The translations under genes were made by a program, and so were the position numbers. Below are positions 8,901 through 18,659 of a stretch of 32,360 nucleotides of DNA, piece by piece. The stretch's first letter is position 1. Every line of letters starts with the position of its first letter. The notes under the pieces were generated by a model. It had not been told where the DNA came from. It did no database searches and saw only the letters and a list, made by a program, of their open reading frames with translations. The DNA is from Candidatus Magasanikiibacteriota bacterium. GTDB taxonomy: Bacteria > Patescibacteriota > Patescibacteriia > Magasanikbacterales > JACTTX01. The stretch is taken from the NCBI GenBank assembly GCA_015661005.1, contig JACTTX010000003.1:1-32360 (forward strand), read 5' to 3'.

Positions 8901-10163
8901 CTATCTTTGTACCGCTCTTTCGAGCGCTGCCATCACTTTCACTTGCGCGACTTTTATATCCACCTCTCGCCCGGCCACGGCCACACCTTCACGTCCCAGT
9001 CGCTCGCGTTCCTCCCCGCTTAATTGTTTCATCTTCAAGATGGCCTTGCCAAGCTCCAGACGATTTCCGAACGGCGCCAAAAAACCGTTTTCATTTTCAT
9101 GAATCACCTCTGGCAAACCGCCAATTGAATAACCAACCACCGGCAACCCTGAAGACATCGCTTCCGTGAGCGACATTCCCAAACACGCCCGCTCGGTGGT
9201 GGAGGCATCGCAGTATATGTCCGCGGTCTTATAAAGATCAATTAAATCCTGCTCCGAAAGTTTCTGAAAAACTTTAAGCCGATCGCTCATACCGTAATCC
9301 GCCGCTCGCGCTAAAAGCCAATTTGGATTCCCGGCGCCGCAAAGCGCAATAAAGATATCGCGACCTTGTTCCCGTAAAAGATGCACGGCGTCAATAATAT
9401 GATCATGACCTTTGCGCGGCGTATAAGCGCCGACCGCGAGCACAATAAAGGCCTCTGGCGGCAAGCCGAATTTTTCACGCATCTTTTGTTTGACGCCCGA
9501 ACCGCCGCCGGTATAAAGACCAACATCAATGCCCGGATAAATAACTTCAACCTTCTCTGGCGGCGCATAAAGGAGCGAGCCGTTTGAGCAAAACCAACTG
9601 CAAGTAAGCACAACCTCGGGCAAGGACAAAAAGTACCGCCAATAATTTCCCAAGGTCGCGGCGATATTTTCCCCGCGGGAGTTGGAAAGCCAGTGCACTT
9701 CCGCGTAGGGCGCGAGCACAAAAGGAATACCATGCTCTCGGGCTAAATGCGCCGCCATAAATGACTTGACGAGCGCCGCCTGACCCAAAATCAAATCCGG
9801 TTGAAATTTTTTAATCAGATGACCCAGCCAAACGCCGTAAGATGAATACATTATTCCTTCTTTAGTCAGCCCAAAAAAACGGGCATAAGCGCGATGCAAG
9901 CGAAAATACAATCGCGGATCAGCAAAAAACCATTTCAACAAAAATAAAATTTTTTTGAACTTATTCGGACGGCTTGCGAATTCAAAAAAATATTCTCCGC
10001 CCGCGCCCAAATCGTCCTCGTGATCATGACGGTGGACAAAAGTAATGGCAATTTTGTGTCCGGAACGCGCCCACTCCCGGGCCCAAAGCATGGTAAGTTT
10101 TGGGATGCCGGCATAAGGCGGCGGCAGTGATTCGCCAACGGTACCGGTAATCAGAATCTTCAT
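8901..10163 (-). CDS. Glycosyltransferase family 4 protein
   Basis: VGAYTPRKGHDHIIDAVHLL, CDASTTERACLGMSLTEAMSSGLPVVGYSIGGLPEVI. Confidence 0.92.
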   Translation of the reverse strand: MKILITGTVGESLPPPYAGIPKLTMLWAREWARSGHKIAITFVHRHDHEDDLGAGGEYFFEFASRPNKFKKILFLLKWFFADPRLYFRLHRAYARFFGLTKEGIMYSSYGVWLGHLIKKFQPDLILGQAALVKSFMAAHLAREHGIPFVLAPYAEVHWLSNSRGENIAATLGNYWRYFLSLPEVVLTCSWFCSNGSLLYAPPEKVEVIYPGIDVGLYTGGGSGVKQKMREKFGLPPEAFIVLAVGAYTPRKGHDHIIDAVHLLREQGRDIFIALCGAGNPNWLLARAADYGMSDRLKVFQKLSEQDLIDLYKTADIYCDASTTERACLGMSLTEAMSSGLPVVGYSIGGLPEVIHENENGFLAPFGNRLELGKAILKMKQLSGEERERLGREGVAVAGREVDIKVAQVKVMAALERAVQR

Positions 10164-10235
10164 ACTAAACTTTTAACGGCCTCACATATGGTCTTTACAA
10201 CGTGTGCCAATTCTTCATTTTTCAAACAGGAACCA

Positions 10236-11021
10236 TCATACGGCGCGAGCAACAATCATCATGTTCCATTTTTCCGGCGATGGCGGCGCTTCCGTGTTGC
10301 CAAATTCATGCGCCGCCAAAAGCGCCAAACCATTCTGCTCCAAAAAATAAGTTAGCTCCGGCACCATCCAATACCGGACGCGATGTCGCTCCGACCAGTC
10401 CGAAATAACTTTCTCTCCCTCTTTAATCGCCACTGTAAATTCAATCTCCAAAAGATCATCGTTCACGAGTTGAACGGTTTTCGCGCGGCGCACAATTTGA
10501 CGCTGACCATCCTGAAACTCGACCACCCGATCAGTTGGCGGATCTTTAAAAATCGCGGGCGCAAACCAACAATCAAAAACAAAGATGCCACCCGGGCGCA
10601 GAGCGGCACGCACGCATCTTAAAGTGGCTACTAAATCTTCATTCTTCGCGCAATAGCCAATGATGTTAAACATCGCGATCGCCGCGTCAAACCGACCCGT
10701 ACCCAAAGCATCGGTACCAGGTACATTAAAAGAACGCATGTCAGCAACTTCAACTTGAATGTTTGTTGCGTTCCCCGCTGAAATTTTTTCTTTGGCCATG
10801 GCAATCATCTCGGTGCTTTGATCAATCCCAAAAATCTTATAGCCGTGTTTGGCCAAAAGTAATTCGTGTCCAAGCGTTCCGCATCCAATACTTAAAATTG
10901 AATGAACGCTACCTTCAACAAACCGCTTCAACAAAATTTCCAACGTTGCTACCTCCCCCGTGTAATCTTTTTGACCATAAAAAAGATCGTAGTAATTAGC
11001 GTAGAGCGAAGCAAACGCCAT
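10236..11021 (-). CDS. Class I SAM-dependent methyltransferase
   Basis: ILSIGCGTLGHELLLAKHGYKIFGIDQSTEMIAMA motif I; start MAFASLYANYYDLFYGQKDY at 11021 preferred over the track start. Confidence 0.9.
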   Translation of the reverse strand: MAFASLYANYYDLFYGQKDYTGEVATLEILLKRFVEGSVHSILSIGCGTLGHELLLAKHGYKIFGIDQSTEMIAMAKEKISAGNATNIQVEVADMRSFNVPGTDALGTGRFDAAIAMFNIIGYCAKNEDLVATLRCVRAALRPGGIFVFDCWFAPAIFKDPPTDRVVEFQDGQRQIVRRAKTVQLVNDDLLEIEFTVAIKEGEKVISDWSERHRVRYWMVPELTYFLEQNGLALLAAHEFGNTEAPPSPEKWNMMIVARAV

Positions 11022-11022
11022 A

Positions 11023-14000
11023 TCATGCCGCCTCCACCACAGCCGGAACATCCGTAACCGGCGTCGTCATCAAACCCATCCGACTATCGTATCCGGTGCC
11101 GGCCGGAATGAGCCGCCCAATAATGACGTTCTCTTTGAGACCGTCCAAGAAATCAATCTTGCCGGTAACGGCGGCGTTGATGAGCACGCGCGCCGTTTCC
11201 ATAAACGACGCCGCCGAGAGGAAACTTTGAGTGGAGAGCGCCACCTTAGAAATTCCCAAGAAAAGTTCCTGACCAACCGCCGGCTTCTCACCTTTCTTCA
11301 AAATTTTGTTGGCCGTTGCCACCTGCGCTTTCTCCACCACTTCCCCGGGCAAAAGTTCCGTGTCGCCGGATTCCGTCACCAGCATGCGCGAAAAAAGCTG
11401 GCGAATAATCGTTTCAATATGTTTGTCGTTTAATTTCTGTCCTTGCGAAGAATAGATGTCCTGAATTTCTTTCAAGATATATTTCTGCACCGCTTCTTTG
11501 CCTTTGAGGGCAAAGAGTTCCGTCAAATCAACGTGGCCTTCGGTCATCATATCGCCGGGGTTCACCAAGTCCCCTTCTTTGACGGTAATTTTATATCCCA
11601 ACGGGATGATGTATTCTTTTTCCGTTCCGTCCATGGCCTTCACTTTCACGATTTTCTGCCCACGCCGTCCTTCAAAAATTTTCTTGCCGGTCGGTGATTC
11701 AATCACGCGCCCCTCGGCCGATTCAATCGTGCAGACACCGGCGATTTCCGAGACAAATGATTTTTTCTTGGGGGCGCGCGCTTCAAACAATTCTTCCACG
11801 CGCGGGAGCCCCTTGGTGATATCCGTTCCGGCCACGCCGCCGGTATGGAAAGTACGCATGGTGAGCTGGGTGCCGGGTTCGCCAATGGACTGGGCGGCAA
11901 TGATGCCAACAGCCGTTCCCATTTTTACCAGTTTGTTGTGACCCAATTCAAAACCATAGCATTTCTGGCAAACGCCTTTAGGCATCAAACATTTTAACAC
12001 CGAACGGACATGGATTTCCGTGAGCTTGGCATTGGCAATTTCCCGCGCCGCCGCTTCCGTAATCAATTCTCCGGCCGCCACGATCGGTTTTCGTTTGCCC
12101 GGCGCCTTGATGTCCGCCAGAGCGAATCTTCCGACCACGCGCTCGGATAATTTTTCACCCATAACTTGCGAGTCCTCTTCCGTGATAATTGCGCCTTCCG
12201 TATCACCGCAATCCTCTTTCAAAACAACCACATCCTGCGCCACATCCACCAAACGCCGCGTCAAATAACCGGCGTTGGCCGTGCGCAAAGCCGTATCGGA
12301 CAAACCTTTGCGCGTGCCGTGCGAGGAGATAAAAAATTCCAGCACATCAAAGCCCTCTTTAAAGTTGCCTTTGACCGGCAATTCAATAATTTCACCGGAC
12401 GGGCTGGAAACCAATCCTTTCATACCGATAACTTGCGTCAACTGCCCCCACGATCCGCGCGCGCCGGATTCAATCATAGCAAAGACCGGGCCCAAAGGAT
12501 CCAATGTTTGACGATTTTGCGCCACGATACGATCCTTGATTTCCGTCCAAGTGTCAATAATTTTTGTATGCCGTTCACTTTGCGTCAGCAATCCTTCTTC
12601 ATACTGCTCTTCAATCTCTTCCACGCGCTTGTCGCCTTCACCTAAGAGTTCGGTTTTGCCGGTCAAAGACGGAAAATCATCCATGCCCAAAGAATATCCG
12701 GACTTGGTAACATACTTGAAGCCCAAGTTTTTGATGGCATCAAGCAAATGCGCCGTTTCCACTTCCCCATAAAATTCCAACGACAAGCGGATAATTTCCC
12801 CAAGTTTTTTTACGTTGATTTGTTCATTGTAAAAGGGAATTTTTTCCGGCATGATTTCATTAAAGAAGATGCGGCCAACCGTTGTTTCCAAGAGCGCGCC
12901 GTCCGGACCTTTGGCCTCGGCCCGACCGTCTCCCGGCCGCACTTTTATTTTTTCCTGCAAAGTAATGCGACGGAGTTTGTACGCCAATTTTGCTTCCTGA
13001 AATGAACCGAAAGTTTTAACCAATCCATCGGCGCGATCGCGAATGGTGGAGATGTAAAAACATCCGAGGGCCACGTCTTGTTTGGGCGTGGCCACCGGCG
13101 TGCCGGTAGCCGGCTTCAAAAGTCCGCGCTCCGCGGCCATCAACTCCTCCGCTTCTTTCTTGGCCTGTTCGGTCAACAAAACATGGACGGCCATTTGATC
13201 ACCGTCAAAGTCAGCGTTGAAGGCCGTGCAAACCATGGGGTGAATACGAATCGCCTTGCCTTCAATCAATCGCGGTTTGAAGGCCTGAATGCCCAAGCGG
13301 TGAAGAGTAGGCGCGCGATTCAAAAGCACACGCGTATTCTGCGTGATGCCCTCCAGAATATCCCACACTTCATCACGTTCGGATTCCACAATGCGCGAGG
13401 CGCTACGGATATTGTGAGCGAGACCTTGTTTGATAATCTCACTCATCACAAACGGCTTAAAAAGTTCCAAAGCCATCCGTTTTGGCAGACCGCACTCATC
13501 CATATTCAAGTTCGGCCCCACAACAATGACTGAACGGCCAGAATAGTCCGTGCGTTTGCCCAGCAAATTTTGACGGAAACGTCCTTGTTTACCTTTCAAA
13601 ATATCGGCAATGGAACGCAACTGGCGCTTTTGGCCGGTTGAAGCCGTTACGGTTTTGGAGCGACGGGCATTGTTGTCAATCAAAGCGTCCACCGCTTCCT
13701 GCAACATCCGCTTTTCATTGCGCACAATAACTTCCGGCGCATTGAGCTCCAACAATTTTTTCAAACGATTATTGCGGTTGATGACGCGGCGATAAAGATC
13801 ATTCAAATCCGAAGTGGCAAAACGTCCGCCGTCCAAGGCCACCATCGGCCGCAAATCCGGCGGAATGACCGGAATGACATTCAGCATCATCCACTCCGGC
13901 TTAACGCCATTCATTTTCAAACTCTTCAAAAGTTTGGCGCGACGCACCAAGCGATCATGCTTGGCGCCCTTGGCTTCCTCAATTTCCGTCTTCAAAGCGA

Positions 14001-14772
14001 CCATGGTTTTTTCCAAATCCAACCGCCCGAGCAATTGGCGCACGGCTTCCCCGCCGATGCCGGCGTCAAAAACGTGCCCAAAGCGCATAGACATATCCTG
14101 ATACTGCTGTTCAGAAATAATTTTCATCGGCACGAGTTCCTTCAACTCATGCTCCACTTGCACAAATTCCTCTTCCAAGGTCTTCAGACGTTTTTCCATT
14201 TCCGCTTTGGATTTTTCCACGCCTTTATTATCACCTTTGGCGACGGCATTATCCGCTTTTTGTTTGCCTTCATTTTCAATTTGTTTGTGTTTGCTCTTGT
14301 ACTCTTGGCGCAACTGATCCAATGTTGCCGCTTTCAAACCATCATCAACATCCGTGATGATGAAATTGGTGAAGTAAATGACTTTTTCCAACGCCTGCAC
14401 GGATAAATCCAACACGATCCCGATCTTTGAAGGAATGGAACGCAAAAACCAAATGTGCGCCACCGGGGTGGCTAATTCAATATGACCCATGCGTTCGCGG
14501 CGCACCAATGAATGCGTCACTTCCACGCCGCACTTGTCGCAAACAATTCCTTTGTAGCGAATTTTTTTGTACTTGCCGCAATAACATTCCCAGTCCTTGG
14601 TCGGACCGAAAATTTCTTCGGCAAAAAGTCCGCTCTTTTCCGGTTTCTGCGTGCGATAGTTGACGGTTTCCGGCTTGGTCACTTCACCGTAAGACCAATG
14701 ACGGATTGTTTCCGGCGAAGCGACGCGCAAGCGAATCGCGTCAAAGTCAATTATTTTTGTTGGTTCATGCAT
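11023..14772 (-). CDS. rpoC: DNA-directed RNA polymerase subunit beta'
   Basis: NADFDGDQMAVH, zinc finger CYCGKYKKIRYKGIVCDKCGVEV; start MHEPTKIIDFDAIRLRV at 14772 (the 14-aa track extension MAFRTVPIRTVPIN is translated repeat). Confidence 0.97.
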   Translation of the reverse strand: MHEPTKIIDFDAIRLRVASPETIRHWSYGEVTKPETVNYRTQKPEKSGLFAEEIFGPTKDWECYCGKYKKIRYKGIVCDKCGVEVTHSLVRRERMGHIELATPVAHIWFLRSIPSKIGIVLDLSVQALEKVIYFTNFIITDVDDGLKAATLDQLRQEYKSKHKQIENEGKQKADNAVAKGDNKGVEKSKAEMEKRLKTLEEEFVQVEHELKELVPMKIISEQQYQDMSMRFGHVFDAGIGGEAVRQLLGRLDLEKTMVALKTEIEEAKGAKHDRLVRRAKLLKSLKMNGVKPEWMMLNVIPVIPPDLRPMVALDGGRFATSDLNDLYRRVINRNNRLKKLLELNAPEVIVRNEKRMLQEAVDALIDNNARRSKTVTASTGQKRQLRSIADILKGKQGRFRQNLLGKRTDYSGRSVIVVGPNLNMDECGLPKRMALELFKPFVMSEIIKQGLAHNIRSASRIVESERDEVWDILEGITQNTRVLLNRAPTLHRLGIQAFKPRLIEGKAIRIHPMVCTAFNADFDGDQMAVHVLLTEQAKKEAEELMAAERGLLKPATGTPVATPKQDVALGCFYISTIRDRADGLVKTFGSFQEAKLAYKLRRITLQEKIKVRPGDGRAEAKGPDGALLETTVGRIFFNEIMPEKIPFYNEQINVKKLGEIIRLSLEFYGEVETAHLLDAIKNLGFKYVTKSGYSLGMDDFPSLTGKTELLGEGDKRVEEIEEQYEEGLLTQSERHTKIIDTWTEIKDRIVAQNRQTLDPLGPVFAMIESGARGSWGQLTQVIGMKGLVSSPSGEIIELPVKGNFKEGFDVLEFFISSHGTRKGLSDTALRTANAGYLTRRLVDVAQDVVVLKEDCGDTEGAIITEEDSQVMGEKLSERVVGRFALADIKAPGKRKPIVAAGELITEAAAREIANAKLTEIHVRSVLKCLMPKGVCQKCYGFELGHNKLVKMGTAVGIIAAQSIGEPGTQLTMRTFHTGGVAGTDITKGLPRVEELFEARAPKKKSFVSEIAGVCTIESAEGRVIESPTGKKIFEGRRGQKIVKVKAMDGTEKEYIIPLGYKITVKEGDLVNPGDMMTEGHVDLTELFALKGKEAVQKYILKEIQDIYSSQGQKLNDKHIETIIRQLFSRMLVTESGDTELLPGEVVEKAQVATANKILKKGEKPAVGQELFLGISKVALSTQSFLSAASFMETARVLINAAVTGKIDFLDGLKENVIIGRLIPAGTGYDSRMGLMTTPVTDVPAVVEAA

Positions 14773-14778
14773 ATTGAT

Positions 14779-14832
14779 GGGGACAGTTCTAATGGGGACA
14801 GTTCTAAATGCCAAGCATTTAGAACTGTCCCC
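14779..14832. repeat. GGGGACAGTTCTAA repeat: one extra copy plus a perfect 18-bp-arm palindrome in the rpoB-rpoC gap
   Basis: GGGGACAGTTCTAAT then GGGGACAGTTCTAAATGC-CAA-GCATTTAGAACTGTCCCC. Confidence 0.9.
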
Positions 14833-14841
14833 CTTGATTCT

Positions 14842-17800
14842 TTATTCATCCGGCAATGGTTCTTTAAATCTTGGCGGCGGGGCTTTGGTTTCTTCTTTCA
14901 CATCAACTGCCACGATGGTGAGCACACCATCCTCATTGCGCTTCAGAAGCTCCACGTCCAAAGACAGACCTTTAAGTTCACGAGTGAGCACATGGAACGA
15001 TTCCGGGATATTAATCTTGGTGATCGGTTCACCTTTGATGATGGCCTCATAGGCCTTGGCGCGGCCCGGGACGTCGTCGGATTTAATGGTTAGAATTTCC
15101 TGAAGCGTATGCGCGGCGCCATAGGCCTCAAGCGCCCACACTTCCATTTCACCAAAACGCTGGCCGCCAAATTGTGCCTTGCCGCCCAACGGCTGTTGGG
15201 TGATCAAAGAGTACGGCCCGATGGAGCGTTGGTGAATCTTGTCCTCAACCATGTGGTTCAACTTCAAAATATAGGTGTAACCAACCGTAACTTTCCGATC
15301 AAACGCTTCACCGGTGCGACCGTCATATAATTGCACCTGACCTTCAACCGGAAAACCGGCTTTTTCCAACTCCCCTTTGATTTGCTCTTCCGTAACGCCG
15401 TTTAACACCGGTGTTGCCGCTTTATATCCCAAAGCATTGGCCGCCAATCCCAAATGCGTTTCCAAAATCTGGCCCAAATTCATACGCGATATAACGCCGA
15501 GCGGCGAGAGAATAACGTCAACCGGCGTGCCATCTTCCAAAAACGGCATATCTTCAATGGGCACGACGCGCGAGCAGACGCCTTTGTTGCCGTGGCGCCC
15601 CGCGACCTTGTCTCCGACTTGAATCTTTCGCATATCCGCCACCGAGACCTGAATCGTCTTGATGACGCCCGGCGGCAACTTGTCTCCGGCTTCGGCCGAG
15701 AAAATTTTAATATCCACCACTTTGCCGTGCTCCCCATGCTCTAAATATTTTGAAGAGTCGCGAACATCGCGCGCTTTTTCTCCAAAAATGGCGCGCAACA
15801 ATTTTTCTTCCGCCGACAATTCCGTTTCACCCTTAGGCGTAATCTTGCCGACCAAAATATCCCCGGACTGCACTTCCGCGCCAATCCGGACCACGCCTTC
15901 CGAATCCAAATTTTTCAGTTTTTCTTCCGAGACGTTGGGGATGTCCGCGGTCACCACTTCCGGCCCGAGCTTTGTTTCCCGAACATCAGTGGAATAATCT
16001 TCAATGTGAATGGATGAGAAGCGATCATTGTGCACCAGCCGTTCGGAAAGAATCACCGCGTCTTCAAAGTTGTATCCATCCCAAATCATGTAGGCCACCA
16101 AAATATTTTGTCCGAGCGCCAACTCTCCGCCTTGGGTGGACGGGCCGTCAGCCAGCGGCTGTCCTTTTTTAACTTTCTCCCCGCGGTTCACAATCGGCCG
16201 CTGGTTGATGGCCGTGGATCCGTTGGAGCGTAAAAATTTATTCAAGCGGTAATTGTAAGTTTTCCCGCTTTTGCCGGAGAGCGCGATTTTCCCGCCATCC
16301 ATTTCCGTAATCTCCCCATCTTCTTCAGCCAAAATAACGTGGCCGGAATTGTGGGCGGCCAAGGCCTCCACTCCGGTGCCGACGATAGGCGCTTCCGGAT
16401 TGATGCAGGGTACGGCTTGACGTTGCATATTGGTGCCCATCAAAGCGCGGGTGGCGTCATCGTGTTCCAAAAAGGGAATGAGGGAAGTGGCGATGGAAAT
16501 AACTTGATTGGACGCCACGTCAATGTATTCAATGTCTTCCACGTCCGCGGAACTCGGGTGGCCAAACTTGCGCACCGGCGCTTTTTCACCGGTGAAATAA
16601 CCGTTCAGATCCACCGGCACCGTGGAAGAAGCGGTGATGGTTTTTTCTTCCTGAAAAGCGTTCAAGTACACGATTTCCGATCCGACGCGCGGCTTGACCG
16701 GAATTATTTCCCAACCCGCCGTTTCCAATTTTTTAGCCATTGCCTCATCCACGGCAACGCCGCGAGCGCCAATAATTTCTCCCGATGATTTGTGAGTTAT
16801 GTCCTCACGCAAAATTTCACCAACAGTGAATTTTGATTTGTTCGGAACTTCCCGCAAAACTTTTCTATACGGCGTTTCCAAAAATCCAAACTCATTGACG
16901 CGAGCATAAGAAGAAAGGTGACCGACGAGTCCGATGTTCGGACCTTCCGGCGTGGCAATTGGACAAATGCGGCCGTAGTGTGTCGGGTGGACATCGCGCA
17001 CATCAAAACCGGCGCGATCACGGGAAAGTCCGCCCGGGCCAAGAGCCGAAAGGCGGCGCTTGTGTTCCAACTCCGAAAGCGGATTGATTTGATCCATGAA
17101 CTGGGAAAGCTGGGACGACATGAAAAATTCTCGGACCGCGCCAATGACCGGCCGAGCATTGATCAGTTTGTTTGGTGAAAGCGTGGTGACGTCATAGGTT
17201 GACATCCGGTCTTTCACAATGCGCTCCATCCGCGCCAAGCCCACGCGAAAACGATTTTGCACCAACTCACCCACGGCGCGAATGCGGCGGTTGCCCAAGT
17301 GATCAATGTCATCCGGATCTTCTTGCGTTACATTCAAACGAATGACTTCCTTAATGATGCGCAAAACATCTTCCTTTTTAAGAACACGATGCTCTTTGGA
17401 ATTCAAATCCGCTTCCGCTTCCGGAATGCCAAAACGCTGATTGAATTTATACCGGCCGACGCGTCCCAAATCATAACGATCAAAATTGAAAAACATGGCG
17501 TGAATCAGCTGACGGGCATTATCCGCCGTGGCCAGATCCCCGGGACGAATGCGTCTGTACACTTCAATCAACGCCTCCTCTTCATTGGTAGAAGCGTCTT
17601 TGGCCAGCGTCATTTCCACATAATCAATTTGCGGATGAGTGTTCACTTCTTTCATCAGTTCACGCATTTCATCCGTGTTCACATAACCGAAAGCCCGCAG
17701 AAGCGTGGCCGCGGAGACCTTGCGCTTGCGGTCAACTTTAACCCACAGCACATTATTCAAATCCGTTTCAATTTCAATCCACGCTCCGCGATTCGGAATA

Positions 17801-18282
17801 ATCTTGGCCCCGTAATAACGGCGCCCGCGCGCCGCTTCCGAAGTAAAAAATGCGCCCGGCGAACGAATCAGTTGAGAAACAATCACCCGTTCAATCCCGT
17901 TCACAATAAAAGTTCCGCGCGGCGTCATGATTGGAAAATCACCAAGGTACACTTCCTGATCTTTAACGTCACCAGTGCGCTTATTCACCAGACGCGCATT
18001 GACGCGCAAAGGCGCTTCAAAAGAAATATTTTTTTCTCGACTCGTCACTTCATCAAATTTTGGTTCGTCCAAATAATAATCCAAAAAAGAAAGTTCCAAA
18101 TCCCGGCCGGTGAAATCCGTGATCGGCGAAACCTCGTCAAAAAGTTCGCGAATGCCTTTTTTGAAAAACCAATCGTAAGCATTTTTCTGCACCTCAATCA
18201 AGTCCGGGACCGGCGCCGTATCCCGCAAGCTAGTGAAATATTTTCGTTCGGCGATGATCGTGGGTTGGCGTTTGAAAATCAT
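14842..18282 (-). CDS. rpoB: DNA-directed RNA polymerase subunit beta
   Basis: IATPEGPNIGLVGHLSSYARVN, GYNFEDAVILSERLV, LGGKAQFGGQRFGEMEVWALEAYGAAHTLQE; start MIFKRQPTIIAERKYF at 18282. Confidence 0.97.
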   Translation of the reverse strand: MIFKRQPTIIAERKYFTSLRDTAPVPDLIEVQKNAYDWFFKKGIRELFDEVSPITDFTGRDLELSFLDYYLDEPKFDEVTSREKNISFEAPLRVNARLVNKRTGDVKDQEVYLGDFPIMTPRGTFIVNGIERVIVSQLIRSPGAFFTSEAARGRRYYGAKIIPNRGAWIEIETDLNNVLWVKVDRKRKVSAATLLRAFGYVNTDEMRELMKEVNTHPQIDYVEMTLAKDASTNEEEALIEVYRRIRPGDLATADNARQLIHAMFFNFDRYDLGRVGRYKFNQRFGIPEAEADLNSKEHRVLKKEDVLRIIKEVIRLNVTQEDPDDIDHLGNRRIRAVGELVQNRFRVGLARMERIVKDRMSTYDVTTLSPNKLINARPVIGAVREFFMSSQLSQFMDQINPLSELEHKRRLSALGPGGLSRDRAGFDVRDVHPTHYGRICPIATPEGPNIGLVGHLSSYARVNEFGFLETPYRKVLREVPNKSKFTVGEILREDITHKSSGEIIGARGVAVDEAMAKKLETAGWEIIPVKPRVGSEIVYLNAFQEEKTITASSTVPVDLNGYFTGEKAPVRKFGHPSSADVEDIEYIDVASNQVISIATSLIPFLEHDDATRALMGTNMQRQAVPCINPEAPIVGTGVEALAAHNSGHVILAEEDGEITEMDGGKIALSGKSGKTYNYRLNKFLRSNGSTAINQRPIVNRGEKVKKGQPLADGPSTQGGELALGQNILVAYMIWDGYNFEDAVILSERLVHNDRFSSIHIEDYSTDVRETKLGPEVVTADIPNVSEEKLKNLDSEGVVRIGAEVQSGDILVGKITPKGETELSAEEKLLRAIFGEKARDVRDSSKYLEHGEHGKVVDIKIFSAEAGDKLPPGVIKTIQVSVADMRKIQVGDKVAGRHGNKGVCSRVVPIEDMPFLEDGTPVDVILSPLGVISRMNLGQILETHLGLAANALGYKAATPVLNGVTEEQIKGELEKAGFPVEGQVQLYDGRTGEAFDRKVTVGYTYILKLNHMVEDKIHQRSIGPYSLITQQPLGGKAQFGGQRFGEMEVWALEAYGAAHTLQEILTIKSDDVPGRAKAYEAIIKGEPITKINIPESFHVLTRELKGLSLDVELLKRNEDGVLTIVAVDVKEETKAPPPRFKEPLPDE

Positions 18283-18302
18283 ATTTATAGAAGTGGGGAT
18301 TG

Positions 18303-18367
18303 GAGAACGGTGATTTGTGAATGGCGTGTTCTTCAATCAAGAACGCCATTCACAAATCACCGTTCTC
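18303..18367 (-). repeat. Leader hairpin family, copy B (upstream of rpoB)
   Basis: GAGAACGGTGATTTGTGAATGGCG arm perfectly repeated inverted; apex (sense) GGCGTTCTTGATTGAAGAACACGCC. Confidence 0.9.
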
Positions 18368-18520
18368 TGTTCTCCAAGGCAACAATAAAATCCCTGCCTC
18401 GACAATTGTCGAGGAGGGTCAGTGACTTTATTACTCCTTTAGAGAGGAATGCAAGGTGGGCATGAAGTCCTTGCACACAGAATTCCGCTTAAACAACGGA
18501 AATCCGTGATAGGTGGCAAC

Positions 18521-18549
18521 AGTGTAGCGTGCATAAAAAGTTTTGTCAA
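18521..18549 (-). promoter_or_regulatory. Sigma70-type promoter for rpoBC
   Basis: Minus strand TTGACA-N17-TACACT; implies a ~230-nt rpoB leader. Confidence 0.75.
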
Positions 18550-18624
18550 ATGTCAAATCATGTTAAATTTGTGCGCGATTCTGCTAATTTAAGCAAAAAA
18601 ATCAATTTCTGCGCCTTTTAGCAC

Positions 18625-18653
18625 TTGACAGACCTGTGGATATCTGTTATAGT
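18625..18653 (+). promoter_or_regulatory. Near-consensus sigma70 promoter for the 1.2-kb ncRNA
   Basis: TTGACA (18625-18630)-N17-TATAGT (18648-18653). Confidence 0.85.
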
Positions 18654-18659
18654 GCTGGG

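Noticed and set aside
14773-14814. N-terminal extension of rpoC (MAFRTVPIRTVPIN) and similar extensions of rpoB, efp and the methyltransferase
   Set aside because: The rpoC, rpoB and efp extensions translate intergenic hairpin/repeat sequence, and the methyltransferase extension overlaps the rpoC 3' end; conserved N-termini begin at the internal ATGs used in the feature list.
11070-18465. Numerous plus-strand ORFs antisense to rpoB/rpoC (e.g. 17257-18465, 402 aa)
   Set aside because: Shadow ORFs of highly conserved rpoB/rpoC genes; composition rich in H/R/N/F with no recognisable domain.
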